This document shows positions 1 to 8,776 of a stretch of DNA of 64,000 bases, in pieces. Both the position numbers and the translations under genes were made by a program. Every line of letters begins with the position of its first letter. Position 1 is the first letter of the stretch. This DNA comes from Ignavibacteriales bacterium (GTDB lineage Bacteria; Bacteroidota; Ignavibacteria; Ignavibacteriales; Ignavibacteriaceae). The notes under the pieces were generated by a model. The model was not told where the DNA came from and searched no databases. It worked only from the letters and a program-made list of their open reading frames with translations. The stretch lies in assembly GCA_016707115.1 (NCBI GenBank), contig JADJIH010000009.1:29196-93195 (forward strand). The letters are read 5' to 3'.

Positions 1-446
1 CAGTCCCTTATCAAATTACAACTTCCGTTATCACAAAATTGAATACTGAAGGAATTAATACTGAAAAATTAAATGATTTGTTAGATAAAAGATTTACTAA
101 TAATAAAGCCTTCTTAAATGAACTTAAATCAAGATATGATTATAACAGTGAACATATTTATTCGATATATAAATACGCTTTAATTGACAGCTTTAAAATT
201 GACTCTTTAAGAATAAATGAGCTGCCTGTAAATTATCAATTAAGTATAGCACAAAAAGTTAAGTTGGCAGAACTTCACGGAAAATCATTCAGCCATAAAA
301 TTGATTTTGAAGAAGCTGTCTTTTCAAATTTACCTGATTGGAGATTTAGTGGTAATAAGCTCATCGATAAAGAAGTTGAAGAAAAGAAAATATTAATTGA
401 AGAACTATTCAGGGTTACAAATAAAAATAAAAGTAATAATTTTTAA
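1..446 (+). CDS. C-terminal part of an unidentified protein, 5' end outside the window
   Basis: The reading frame is open from the window edge (first full codon at base 3) to the TAA at 444-446, so this is the tail of a gene that begins upstream. A TTG at 39 could be read as a start, but it has no ribosome binding site and the frame continues upstream without a stop. The visible roughly 147 residues are hydrophilic, lysine/glutamate-rich and probably helical, with no signal peptide or membrane segment in view. I do not recognise the family. The porin gene starts 23 bases downstream on the same strand, so co-transcription is likely. Confidence 0.55.
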   Translation, partial: VPYQITTSVITKLNTEGINTEKLNDLLDKRFTNNKAFLNELKSRYDYNSEHIYSIYKYALIDSFKIDSLRINELPVNYQLSIAQKVKLAELHGKSFSHKIDFEEAVFSNLPDWRFSGNKLIDKEVEEKKILIEELFRVTNKNKSNNF

Positions 447-469
447 ACAACTACACTAGAGGAGATAAA

Positions 470-1753
470 ATGATCTATAGGAAAAACTTTTTACTCATAA
501 TTGTGATCTCTATGTTTTCAATTCTTGGATTGAGTGAATTGAATGCACAGGATGCAAAAGTACCGGGTGGTGATCAAAGACTACCATTAGGTGCAGAAAT
601 GCGTAATGGAAAATTAGTGTTTGAATCTGAGAATGGTGATTTCCGTTGGTGGTTCGATTCTAGAATTCAGTTTGATGGTGCTATTTATAATGAAAACAAA
701 AATGAAATGAGTAATGGTACCACACTTAGAAGATTAACTTTTGCGGTTAAAGCACTCCTCTGGAGAGACTGGGAAGCCGAAGTTGATGTTGATTTTGCTG
801 AAGCTGTGTCGACTAATTCACAAATTGCTCTGAGAGATATGTGGGTTCAATATACATTCCCAGTATTTAATCTTTCGTTACGTGCTGGTAACTTTAAGGA
901 ACCATTTGGGATGGAACGATTGAACAGTTCTAGACTGTTAACATTCCTTGAGCGTTCTGCAATATCAAATGCAATTCCATTGGGAAGAAGAGTAGGAGTA
1001 TCAGCAAGATATTGGACAAACTTTGGACAAGTCACTGGTGCAATAATGGGTCATGAAACAGGGACAAGAGTTGACAAAGGTCAGAAGGATGAAGGTTATT
1101 CAAGTAATTTAAGAGTTTCTGTTGCACCAATTAATAATTTTGGAGAAAATCTTCATCTCGGATTAGCTGGTTCATATAAAATACCTGATGTTACTGCTGA
1201 CTTAGCACTTAATACGATTGAAATAAATGCACGTACAGAAACTTATGTATCAAATCCAAAGTTATTGCATACCGGTGACATTACAGATGTTAACTACTAT
1301 AATAGATATGGTGCTGAATTAATGTATATCAATGGACCGTTTTATTTTCAATCTGAATTTATGGGCACAAGTATTTATCGATGGTATGCTAAACCGACCG
1401 TAAATCTACAAGGCGGATATGTTATGGCAGCATGGATGTTGACTGGCGAAACTCGTTATTATTATGTTGATGAAGGTGAAGTTGGACCGGTTGAGAAACC
1501 AATAAATTCGTGGGGAGCCCTTGAGTTAGCAGCCAGATATAGTATTACCAATTTGAATGACATGGATACTGATATACATGGTGGACAATCAAATCAGCTA
1601 ATGCTTGGTTTAAATTATTATCCAAATGTAAATATCAAATTACAGCTTAATTATTCCTATGTTAATCTTGATCAGTACGCAAATAGAAAAGGAAATTTAA
1701 TTGGTGATGATGACCACTCATTTATTCAAATGCGTGTTCAAGCATCTTTATAA
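470..1753 (+). CDS. Phosphate-selective porin O/P family outer-membrane protein
   Basis: A 427-residue protein with an N-terminal signal peptide (hydrophobic stretch about 7-25, likely cleavage after NAQ near residue 27) followed by alternating aromatic/polar beta-strand sequence typical of a 16-stranded porin. The pattern FRWWFDSRIQFDGA near residue 57, then RRLTFAVKALLWRDWEAEVDVDFAE and GNFKEPFGMERLNSS, matches the OprP/OprO family (porin_O_P). That family takes up phosphate or pyrophosphate in Pseudomonas, but many Bacteroidota members have unproven substrates. An AGAGGAG ribosome binding site precedes the ATG. The next gene starts 13 bases after the stop, so the porin probably leads the LTD gene run. 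Confidence 0.85.
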   Translation: MIYRKNFLLIIVISMFSILGLSELNAQDAKVPGGDQRLPLGAEMRNGKLVFESENGDFRWWFDSRIQFDGAIYNENKNEMSNGTTLRRLTFAVKALLWRDWEAEVDVDFAEAVSTNSQIALRDMWVQYTFPVFNLSLRAGNFKEPFGMERLNSSRLLTFLERSAISNAIPLGRRVGVSARYWTNFGQVTGAIMGHETGTRVDKGQKDEGYSSNLRVSVAPINNFGENLHLGLAGSYKIPDVTADLALNTIEINARTETYVSNPKLLHTGDITDVNYYNRYGAELMYINGPFYFQSEFMGTSIYRWYAKPTVNLQGGYVMAAWMLTGETRYYYVDEGEVGPVEKPINSWGALELAARYSITNLNDMDTDIHGGQSNQLMLGLNYYPNVNIKLQLNYSYVNLDQYANRKGNLIGDDDHSFIQMRVQASL

Positions 1754-1766
1754 AAAGGAGAGAAAT

Positions 1767-2675
1767 ATGAAAAGAATATTATTGACAGCTGGACTTATTA
1801 TTTCAGGAATTTTTCTTTCTTGCTCAAGGGAAGAACCATTTGTAGAACCTGAACCACCACTCCCAACTGTATTGATTAACGAAGTTTATTCCAGGGGTGA
1901 TTCAATCAACGCTGATTGGATAGAAATATATAACCCAACTGGCACTCCGGTTGATTTGAGTGGCTTTAAAGTTTATGATAGTGGAGGACAAAGTGGTAGC
2001 AAGCCTAAGAAAGAATTTCCATCTGGTTCAATAGTGCCGGTAAACGGATTTTTAACTATTGTAGTTGATGATACTATGGAAAGTGGATTTGGACTTTCGT
2101 CATCAGGCGAAACTATTTGGTTAGAAAATCCATCAGGAAATGTCATTGACAATGTTACTTTTCCTGAGCTAGGGATTGATACTTCGTTTGCAAGAAATCC
2201 AAATGGATCATCTAATTGGGTCCAATTGTATCCTTACACAAAAGGTGTGTCTAATGGTTTGGATCCATTAGTAATGAATGAAATTTATTCGAGAGGTGTT
2301 GCTGGTAATTTGGATTGGATTGAGATTTATAATCCAAACACAGAAGCCATAGAACTGACAGGTTACAAAATATACGATACTGGTGGAAATAGTGGTGGTA
2401 AACCGAAAAAAGTATTTCCAGAGGGCTCTATCGTTCCTGCTGGAGGTTTTTATGTGATAGTTACAGATACAGCCGATTTTGAAGGAGATTTAAGTGGTTT
2501 TGGTCTGTCGAGTAGTGGTGAAACGGTTTGGTTTGAGAATGCATCGGGAACGGTAATTGACAATTATGCTTTTTTGGCAATGGATATTACACAATCCTTT
2601 AGTAGAATCCCTGATGGTAGTGCAAACTGGTTGTTATCAAATACGATAACTCGAGGCATACAAAATCAACCCTAA
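1767..2675 (+). CDS. Lipoprotein with two lamin-tail domains
   Basis: Start chosen at the ATG at 1767 because AAAGGAG lies just upstream and the protein then begins with a lipoprotein signal (MKRILLTAGLIISG then FLSC). The frame is open further upstream but overlaps the porin gene. About 302 residues. Two tandem lamin-tail domains (LTD, PF00932-like) lie at roughly 32-150 and 172-285; each has NEVYSRG or NEIYSRG, DWIEIYNP, a YDxGGxxGxKPKK segment and GFGLSSSGE. Bacterial LTDs are found on secreted nucleases, phosphatases and other surface proteins and are thought to mediate binding. No catalytic domain is present here. It has no T9SS sorting domain, unlike its two paralogues downstream. Confidence 0.8.
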   Translation: MKRILLTAGLIISGIFLSCSREEPFVEPEPPLPTVLINEVYSRGDSINADWIEIYNPTGTPVDLSGFKVYDSGGQSGSKPKKEFPSGSIVPVNGFLTIVVDDTMESGFGLSSSGETIWLENPSGNVIDNVTFPELGIDTSFARNPNGSSNWVQLYPYTKGVSNGLDPLVMNEIYSRGVAGNLDWIEIYNPNTEAIELTGYKIYDTGGNSGGKPKKVFPEGSIVPAGGFYVIVTDTADFEGDLSGFGLSSSGETVWFENASGTVIDNYAFLAMDITQSFSRIPDGSANWLLSNTITRGIQNQP

Positions 2676-2688
2676 AATATTAGTAAAT

Positions 2689-2717
2689 TAGAGAACCAAA
2701 TTAATTTTGGTTCTCTA
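2689..2717 (+). terminator. Stem-loop terminator after the LTD lipoprotein gene
   Basis: TAGAGAACCAAA at 2689-2700 pairs with TTTGGTTCTCTA at 2706-2717 across a short AT loop, a 12-bp stem 13 bases after the stop codon. The following run (TTATTATGG) is only weakly T-rich, so termination may be partial. The hairpin contains the TTG at 2707 that would otherwise be a start for the next gene. Confidence 0.6.
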
Positions 2718-2733
2718 TTATTATGGAAATTCA

Positions 2734-3498
2734 ATGTTAACTAATGTGTTATACAAATTTTTTATACTTTCTCTGATTATAAATCCCATTTTCTTCAGCT
2801 GTTCAAGAGACAATTCACAATCAATAATAAATCCAACAGAAATTCAAAAAATATATCCAATAAATGAATATTTGCTTGATATTCTGGAGCCTTCAGGAAT
2901 CGTGTATAATTCAATCAATAATTCTTTAATGGTAGTTTCTGATGGAAGACCAGATATTTATGAAGTAAGTTTATTTGGAGTTACACTAAATACAATAATT
3001 GCTTCTGGTTCCGATATGGAAGGAATAACACTTTCCAGGAATTGTGATACAATTTATGTAGTTGAAGAGAAGAAAAAGCTTGTAACATCTTTTAACTTAA
3101 GTGGCATCAAGCTGGCTTCATTCAGTGCTGATGTAGCAACTAATGATAACAGTGCTTTAGAAGGGATTACAATTAATAAAACGTCTAATAATTTGTTTGT
3201 TATTAATGAAAAAGATCCAAGAATGATTCTTGGTTACAATAATTTAACAGAGCGATGGCGTAAAACGATTGATTACGCATCTGATATTTCGGATATTTAC
3301 TATGAAGATTCAACAAATTGTTTTTGGTTGATTAGTGATGAATCACAAAAAATTCTAAAACTTTCTTCAACCGGTGAATTATTAAAAGAATGGCAGATTC
3401 CTTTTACAAAGGGTGAGGGGATTACTATAGTAGGTGACAAAATTTATATTGTAAACGATTCAGATGGTAAGTTATATGTGTTTCAAAAACCCAGTTAA
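2734..3498 (+). CDS. SdiA-regulated-like beta-propeller lipoprotein
   Basis: The ATG at 2734 is preferred over a TTG at 2707, which lies inside a terminator hairpin. From it the protein starts with a lipoprotein signal (hydrophobic about 5-20, then FFSC) and runs 254 residues. The mature part has repeats of the kind EPSGIVYN, DMEGITLS, SALEGITIN, YYEDSTNCFWLISDE and GEGITIVGDKIYIVND, which fit the SdiA-regulated family (PF06977), a propeller related in fold to phytase-like proteins. Function in Bacteroidota is unproven; it is often secreted. It lies between LTD genes on the same strand. I am fairly sure of the fold and unsure of the role. Confidence 0.72.
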   Translation: MLTNVLYKFFILSLIINPIFFSCSRDNSQSIINPTEIQKIYPINEYLLDILEPSGIVYNSINNSLMVVSDGRPDIYEVSLFGVTLNTIIASGSDMEGITLSRNCDTIYVVEEKKKLVTSFNLSGIKLASFSADVATNDNSALEGITINKTSNNLFVINEKDPRMILGYNNLTERWRKTIDYASDISDIYYEDSTNCFWLISDESQKILKLSSTGELLKEWQIPFTKGEGITIVGDKIYIVNDSDGKLYVFQKPS

Positions 3499-3533
3499 TA
3501 AATAATGATCAATTTTTAATTATAGGAGTTATT

Positions 3534-4307
3534 ATGAATAAAAAATATTTACTTTTATTTGTTGTTTTATCTGCATTCTTTTCTATGCAAAGTGGATTTG
3601 CCCAATCATTAGTCATGAATGAAATATTTTCTCGTGGCGCGGCACCAGATCTTGACTGGATTGAAATTTATAATCCAGCTGCAACTCAAGTTGATCTTAC
3701 AGGTTATAAGATTTATGACGAAGGCGGAAATGGCGGAACAAAACCTAAAAAAGAATTTCCTTCTGGTACAATAATTCCGGCTGGAGGTTTTTATGTAATT
3801 GTTACAGATGAGGATGGCGTAACAGTTGGAAGTAAGTTTGGTTTATCCAGCAGTGGTGAACAAGTTTGGTTAGAAAATCCTAGTGCGATTGTGATTGATA
3901 CAATCACTTTTCCGGCTATGCCCATCGCAACAACTTCTTATGGAAGATTACCAGATGGAGGAGAAACAAAACAGATTTTCACAATTATCACTCGGGGCGC
4001 TTCTAATGGAGCAACTGATGTTGGAGATGACATAAATTCAATTTTGGAGTATAAGTTAAGTCAAAACTATCCTAATCCGTTTAACCCATCAACTACTATA
4101 GAATTCATTATTGCAAAAACAGGTCTTGTTACTATTAAAGTTTTTAACATTCTCGGTAGTGAGGTTGCAACACTGGTTAATGAAGTTAAAAACTCAGGCA
4201 CTCATTTTATTAATTTTAATGGATCAGAATTAAGCAATGGAGTTTATTTCTATAAATTGACAGCCGATGGTTTTAGTGCAACAAAAAAATTCGTTTTAAT
4301 GAAATAA
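3534..4307 (+). CDS. Secreted lamin-tail-domain protein with T9SS sorting domain
   Basis: A 257-residue protein preceded by TAGGAG. Signal peptide about 1-24 (ending SGFAQS). One LTD at about 26-140 (MNEIFSRG, DWIEIYNP, GGNGGTKPKK, FGLSSSGEQVWLEN) is nearly the same sequence as the domains in the neighbouring LTD proteins. The C-terminal part, from about 165, is a T9SS sorting domain: LSQNYPNPFNPSTT, then VFNILGSEVATLVNE, ending with GVYFYKLTADG and KKFVLMK. It should be exported across the outer membrane by the type IX system. It has no enzyme domain, so the LTD itself is the cargo. Confidence 0.82.
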   Translation: MNKKYLLLFVVLSAFFSMQSGFAQSLVMNEIFSRGAAPDLDWIEIYNPAATQVDLTGYKIYDEGGNGGTKPKKEFPSGTIIPAGGFYVIVTDEDGVTVGSKFGLSSSGEQVWLENPSAIVIDTITFPAMPIATTSYGRLPDGGETKQIFTIITRGASNGATDVGDDINSILEYKLSQNYPNPFNPSTTIEFIIAKTGLVTIKVFNILGSEVATLVNEVKNSGTHFINFNGSELSNGVYFYKLTADGFSATKKFVLMK

Positions 4308-4339
4308 TTTATTTAATCATTTATTAAGAAAGTATAACA

Positions 4340-6217
4340 ATGAAAAAACTCTTTACAATTTTGATAATTTGTTTCGTAGCTATTCTGTTTTCAGAAATCA
4401 GCTATTCACAAAGCATCAAAATGAATGAAATTTTCGCCAGAGGCGTTTCTGGAAATCTTGATTGGATAGAAATATATAACTCATCTTCTACACCAATAAA
4501 CATCGGTAGTTACAAAATTTATGATAGCGGTGGACAAAGCGGTACAAAATCTAAAAAATTATTTCCTACAGGAACAATTGTTCCAGGTTATGGTTATATG
4601 GTAATAATAACAGATACCGCAAGTTTTGTAGGAGATACAAGCGGATTCGGGTTATCGAGTTCTGGAGAAACTGTCTGGTTGGAAGACTCCTTGGGAACAG
4701 TTATAGACACTATAGCATTTCCAGCTACAGCACTAACACAATCATACGGTCGCGCACCTGATGGTGGTCCCTGGAAATTACTTTCAACAATTACTCGTGG
4801 AAAATCAAATATTGTTTTAACCCAAATTTTACTTCCTCAATACATTCAGGGATTAAATGGCACAAATAATAATCGTACTCCTTATGTATTTCGAGTAAAG
4901 ATTGATAATCTACTAGCAAATGCTACATATCGATTTATAAACCAAATAATATCCTCAACAGATGGTCCAACAACTTCTGGTGCCGGAAATGTATTTTTTG
5001 TAAATGTAAATGTAGATTCACCATTTGTTAGAACAACCGGCCCTGATATGAATGCTGGCCCTTATGGTACTCTCACAACTGACGCAACGGGTTCTTACAC
5101 CGGTTGGTTTATTAGTGAGCCAACAGGTAATGCAAGATTTACTCCTGGCAATAATTTGTTTATGAGAATAAGAATGAACGATGGTGCAACTGGAACAACT
5201 GCCGTTCATTGGGCAACTACATCTGATTCCGTTAAAGTTCTAAATTACGGGACTACATCTGATGCTACGCTTGGTACAGGAATTTACGGGCGTTCATTTG
5301 CGGATCCTAAAGATTTTATTTTCTTATTTGATAATATTGATGGAACTGGAAGACCTCTAGCAGGTGCAATTGTTGAAACTGACGGAGTTAACTTAAATGT
5401 TGTTACAAGTGTTGCATTATTTTACAGAGATAGCGTTGACCAGTTTACCGGTGCTTGGGGAAGTATAATTCCTAATGTATTAGCAAATGGAGTTAGAAGA
5501 GTTGAAAGAAGATTATTTGCTGATGGTTCGATTTTTCCGTTAGTTGGAACAGATGCTGATGGTGTTTGGCCAAGTGGTGCTAATACTGTAAACCCTCTAG
5601 GCGGATTAACAGCTATAAGAATTGAATCGACTGATGCACCAGTACCTGTTGAATTAGCATCTTTCAGCGCAAGTGTTGATGCAAATGGAGTTGCCCTAAG
5701 TTGGATTACAGAAACCGAAACAAACAATATGGGTTTTGAAGTTCAGAGAAAAAATGTAAATGAGTTTGCTAAAATTGGTTATGTTGAAGGAAAGATTAAT
5801 TCTACAACAAGACAAAATTATTCTTTCCAAGATGCAAGCGTAGTTTCTGGCAAATACATTTATCGACTTAAACAAATTGATCTAGATGGATCTGTGAATT
5901 ATTCAAATACAATCGAAGTTGATTTAAGTACTCCGATTGATTTTAATCTATCTCAAAATTATCCAAATCCGTTTAATCCAATAACAACAATTAATTACTC
6001 CTTACCATTTGAGAGCAATGTTAAGATCTCCATTTTCAATTCGTTAGGTGAAGTTGTTACGGAACTGTTAAACTCATCACAGCAAAGTGGTTATCATTCA
6101 ATTTCATTTAATGCTGTTAATATTTCCAGTGGAATTTACTTTTATGCAATATCTGCTTCTTCAATTGAAGGGCAGAATGAGTTTAATAGTGTAAGAAAGA
6201 TGATCTTACTTAAATAG
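4340..6217 (+). CDS. Large secreted LTD protein with Fn3-like stalk and T9SS sorting domain
   Basis: A 625-residue protein. Signal peptide about 1-24, LTD about 26-150 (MNEIFARG, DWIEIYNS, GFGLSSSGETVWLED), a central region of about 160-430 that I do not recognise and that is rich in Thr, Gly and Asn, then a fibronectin-III-like module starting at VPVELASFSASV (about 435) with GFEVQRK and YRLKQIDLDGS, and a T9SS sorting domain from NLSQNYPNPFNP (about 535) to the C-terminal KMILLK. It lies 32 bases after the previous LTD gene and ends at a strong hairpin, so it probably closes the transcription unit. The role is probably cell-surface binding or structure. Confidence 0.78.
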   Translation: MKKLFTILIICFVAILFSEISYSQSIKMNEIFARGVSGNLDWIEIYNSSSTPINIGSYKIYDSGGQSGTKSKKLFPTGTIVPGYGYMVIITDTASFVGDTSGFGLSSSGETVWLEDSLGTVIDTIAFPATALTQSYGRAPDGGPWKLLSTITRGKSNIVLTQILLPQYIQGLNGTNNNRTPYVFRVKIDNLLANATYRFINQIISSTDGPTTSGAGNVFFVNVNVDSPFVRTTGPDMNAGPYGTLTTDATGSYTGWFISEPTGNARFTPGNNLFMRIRMNDGATGTTAVHWATTSDSVKVLNYGTTSDATLGTGIYGRSFADPKDFIFLFDNIDGTGRPLAGAIVETDGVNLNVVTSVALFYRDSVDQFTGAWGSIIPNVLANGVRRVERRLFADGSIFPLVGTDADGVWPSGANTVNPLGGLTAIRIESTDAPVPVELASFSASVDANGVALSWITETETNNMGFEVQRKNVNEFAKIGYVEGKINSTTRQNYSFQDASVVSGKYIYRLKQIDLDGSVNYSNTIEVDLSTPIDFNLSQNYPNPFNPITTINYSLPFESNVKISIFNSLGEVVTELLNSSQQSGYHSISFNAVNISSGIYFYAISASSIEGQNEFNSVRKMILLK

Positions 6218-6262
6218 ATATCTGATAGTTATCCATCATATGATGATTAACTTATAGTAATT

Positions 6263-6300
6263 AAAGGTTCATTTCACTTTTAGTGGAATGAACCTTTTTT
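6263..6300 (+). terminator. Rho-independent terminator between convergent genes
   Basis: AAAGGTTCATTTCACT (6263-6278) pairs with AGTGGAATGAACCTTT (6282-6297), with a single G-T pair and a 3-base loop, followed by a T run in the plus direction. It ends the LTD unit and lies just beyond the stop of the convergent ABC permease gene, which it could also serve. Confidence 0.88.
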
Positions 6301-6304
6301 GCTA

Positions 6305-7996
6305 TTAATAATCTTTTGTAAAGGATTTAAGACCAAACCTAATTGAGAACGAGGAGATGATAATAGCAAATACTAAGAGTACCAGACTTGTACTTAGCAG
6401 ATTCCATATTGAAATATCTATTCCATGTTCTATTGCATAAAAATAATTTGAAACAGGAATAAATAGTATTACAATGATCATAACTAGATATAATAGAGTA
6501 AATAGAAATGTGATTGACGCTCCTTGTGATGAAGCTAATCGAATGGCATTCTTTTCTTTATAATTCGCAAAAATTCCACCCATTCCAAAATTTAAGCTTA
6601 TTAAGGTTACAGTTGTTAGCGCAGCATTTATCTGAGCAACTATCGAGAGCATAACCGGAAATTGAAAGTTTGAAAAGAAACTTATCAACTGTCCGATAAA
6701 GAAAATTAAAACAAAATAAATTATAAGTCGTTTTAATAACAGATCATTAAAATTTATCGGGGCACTTCTTATCTTCCATAAAGCTTCTCCTTCAAGACTG
6801 ATCAGTGGGAAAACAAATCTTAATGATAAGGATGCAACAAGAAATACATTAAATAAGGATACAATTAGATAGACTAATGTTTTCAAGTATTCGTTATAAG
6901 CTTTAAGAATAATAATATCTATTCCAGAAATACTTGAAATGAAAATTGTGATAAGAAATATCATTACCAGTAGATGAAGCCATTGACTTGGTTCTCTAAA
7001 GAATAGTAAAAATTCACGTTTTACAATTGATTCATCAAATCCATTTAATAACGAGTCTTTGTGAAATCCAAAAAACTGTTTATTCTTATTCCTTTTATTT
7101 TTTAATTCTGCATTTACTTTTAGTGATGTTAACCAGGTTTCATAATACCATATTTTTGCTAAAAATAATGTAATTCCAAAAACAAAGATTGAAGTAATAA
7201 GGTTAGCATAAACAAATGGAATTGCTCTATCAATTTTATTTTCAGAAATCCAATAAAGTGATTCTGCAATCCAATAATTCGGTAAATATTTTACTAATCC
7301 GCTTTCTAGAAAACCAAAGTATTGATCAATGTTCGGATAGTAATCAAAAACGCGTTCAACCAGTTTTATAGGATTACTAATAAAATAAAATGAGATAACG
7401 CTTATTACATAAATTAATCCAACAGTTATAAGAACCTTTTTTATACCCCATTTACCGGATAATCTTAATACTATTAGCAGAATAATTACTCCTGCAGAAC
7501 CTGCTGTAAACATAAAAGGTAGTATCAGTAAGAAGAGGGCAAATGGGTAAAACCAGAAACTAAGATTAAAATAAAATCCATAACCCAGGAGAACAGCTGT
7601 TATAATAAGTAATAAAGTAGTTGAACTGTAGAAAAAATTATCTAAAAATTTTATTAAAAATAATTTTGTAAAAGAAATAGGTTTAGTTATTAGATGAAAA
7701 ACTTCTTTTGATTTGTACAACGTAGAAAATGAGACTACCATATTGCCGACATTTATTGCAATAAAAAAAATGAATAGTACAACTAATACAAACCGATGTA
7801 GTAGAAATGATCCGATTTTTACATTTACAAGTAAATACTCAATAGTATTTGAGGTCATTATAAAACAGCCATACGCAAAGATAGAATATACTATTCCTGA
7901 TCCTACGCTTTTGACAAATGCAGAAAAATTAAAAGGCGAGTTTACTTTAAGGAAGATTAAAATCTTATAATAAACTATGTTAAGAACATCTTTCAT
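6305..7996 (-). CDS. ABC exporter permease subunit
   Basis: A 563-residue integral membrane protein with about ten or more hydrophobic segments spread over the whole length, grouped into an N-terminal set (about 25-260) and a C-terminal set (about 330-560) with a charged cytoplasmic stretch (KNKRNKNKQ) between. It fits the large, poorly conserved permeases that pair with ABC-2-type exporter ATPases. Its ATG overlaps the stop codon of the upstream ATPase gene by one base (TAATG), which indicates translational coupling and a shared transporter. The substrate cannot be told from sequence. Confidence 0.75.
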   Translation of the reverse strand: MKDVLNIVYYKILIFLKVNSPFNFSAFVKSVGSGIVYSIFAYGCFIMTSNTIEYLLVNVKIGSFLLHRFVLVVLFIFFIAINVGNMVVSFSTLYKSKEVFHLITKPISFTKLFLIKFLDNFFYSSTTLLLIITAVLLGYGFYFNLSFWFYPFALFLLILPFMFTAGSAGVIILLIVLRLSGKWGIKKVLITVGLIYVISVISFYFISNPIKLVERVFDYYPNIDQYFGFLESGLVKYLPNYWIAESLYWISENKIDRAIPFVYANLITSIFVFGITLFLAKIWYYETWLTSLKVNAELKNKRNKNKQFFGFHKDSLLNGFDESIVKREFLLFFREPSQWLHLLVMIFLITIFISSISGIDIIILKAYNEYLKTLVYLIVSLFNVFLVASLSLRFVFPLISLEGEALWKIRSAPINFNDLLLKRLIIYFVLIFFIGQLISFFSNFQFPVMLSIVAQINAALTTVTLISLNFGMGGIFANYKEKNAIRLASSQGASITFLFTLLYLVMIIVILFIPVSNYFYAIEHGIDISIWNLLSTSLVLLVFAIIISSFSIRFGLKSFTKDY

Positions 7997-8715
7997 TATT
8001 TAGTAAGATGGAGAAAGAGTGATTCTAAGTTGTGATGATCGGAGCCTTTGATAGTCTCAAGAACTTCTGTCTTATCAGAAAAAATCATATTCCCGTCTTT
8101 AATAATTCCTATTCTTGTGCAGATTTCTTCGGCTACATTTAAACTGTGCGTTGACATAAAAACTGCTGCACCATTATTCGCTTTTTCTTTTAGTATATTT
8201 TTAACTATCAATGCACTTTGCGGATCTAATCCAACCATGGGTTCATCTACAACTAGCAGTTTGGGATCGTGCAGTAATGATGATGCAATAGTTATTCTTT
8301 GTTTCATTCCTTGTGAATATTCTTCTGTTCTTTTATCAACCCAATCACCAATTTCTAATTTTTCAATTACTTCATTAATAATCCTTTTTAATTTTTGTTT
8401 TTCTATAGAATATAATCCACCACTAAAAAATAAAAATTCCCGACCTGTAAGTTTCTCATAAATAAATGGTTGATCAGGGATGTATCCGATTAGAGATTTG
8501 GCTTTGATTGGATCTTTATAAATATCGTATCCATTAATAAGTATGCTTCCGGAAGTTGCATTATATAATCCGGAAATCATTTTTATGGTTGTTGTTTTAC
8601 CTGCTCCATTTTGTCCAAGGAATCCAAAAAAATCACCAGATTTAACATGAAGATTTAAATTATTAACAGCAGTAAATGAACCGAATTTCTTAGTGACGTT
8701 TTTTATTTCAAGCAT
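7996..8715 (-). CDS. ABC transporter ATP-binding protein
   Basis: The ATG at 8715 (MLEIKNVTKKFG) gives 239 residues. An upstream TTG at 8730 adds only LLHT and is less likely. All nucleotide-binding motifs are present: Walker A GQNGAGKTT, a Q-loop, signature YSQGMKQR, Walker B LLVVDEPMVGLD and the switch histidine in STHSLNVAEE. The type is the CcmA/DrrA/NatA-like exporter ATPase, which couples ATP hydrolysis to the adjacent permease. No clear Shine-Dalgarno sequence precedes the start. Confidence 0.88.
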   Translation of the reverse strand: MLEIKNVTKKFGSFTAVNNLNLHVKSGDFFGFLGQNGAGKTTTIKMISGLYNATSGSILINGYDIYKDPIKAKSLIGYIPDQPFIYEKLTGREFLFFSGGLYSIEKQKLKRIINEVIEKLEIGDWVDKRTEEYSQGMKQRITIASSLLHDPKLLVVDEPMVGLDPQSALIVKNILKEKANNGAAVFMSTHSLNVAEEICTRIGIIKDGNMIFSDKTEVLETIKGSDHHNLESLFLHLTK

Positions 8716-8776
8716 TGTATGTAATAACAAAAATAAATTTTAGGTTTTAGAAATATATGCAGGATACGACAAAGTA

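Noticed and set aside
2707..2733. TTG at 2707 as start of the SdiA-regulated-like lipoprotein
   Set aside because: It lies inside a terminator hairpin and adds residues before an already good lipoprotein signal that starts at the ATG at 2734.
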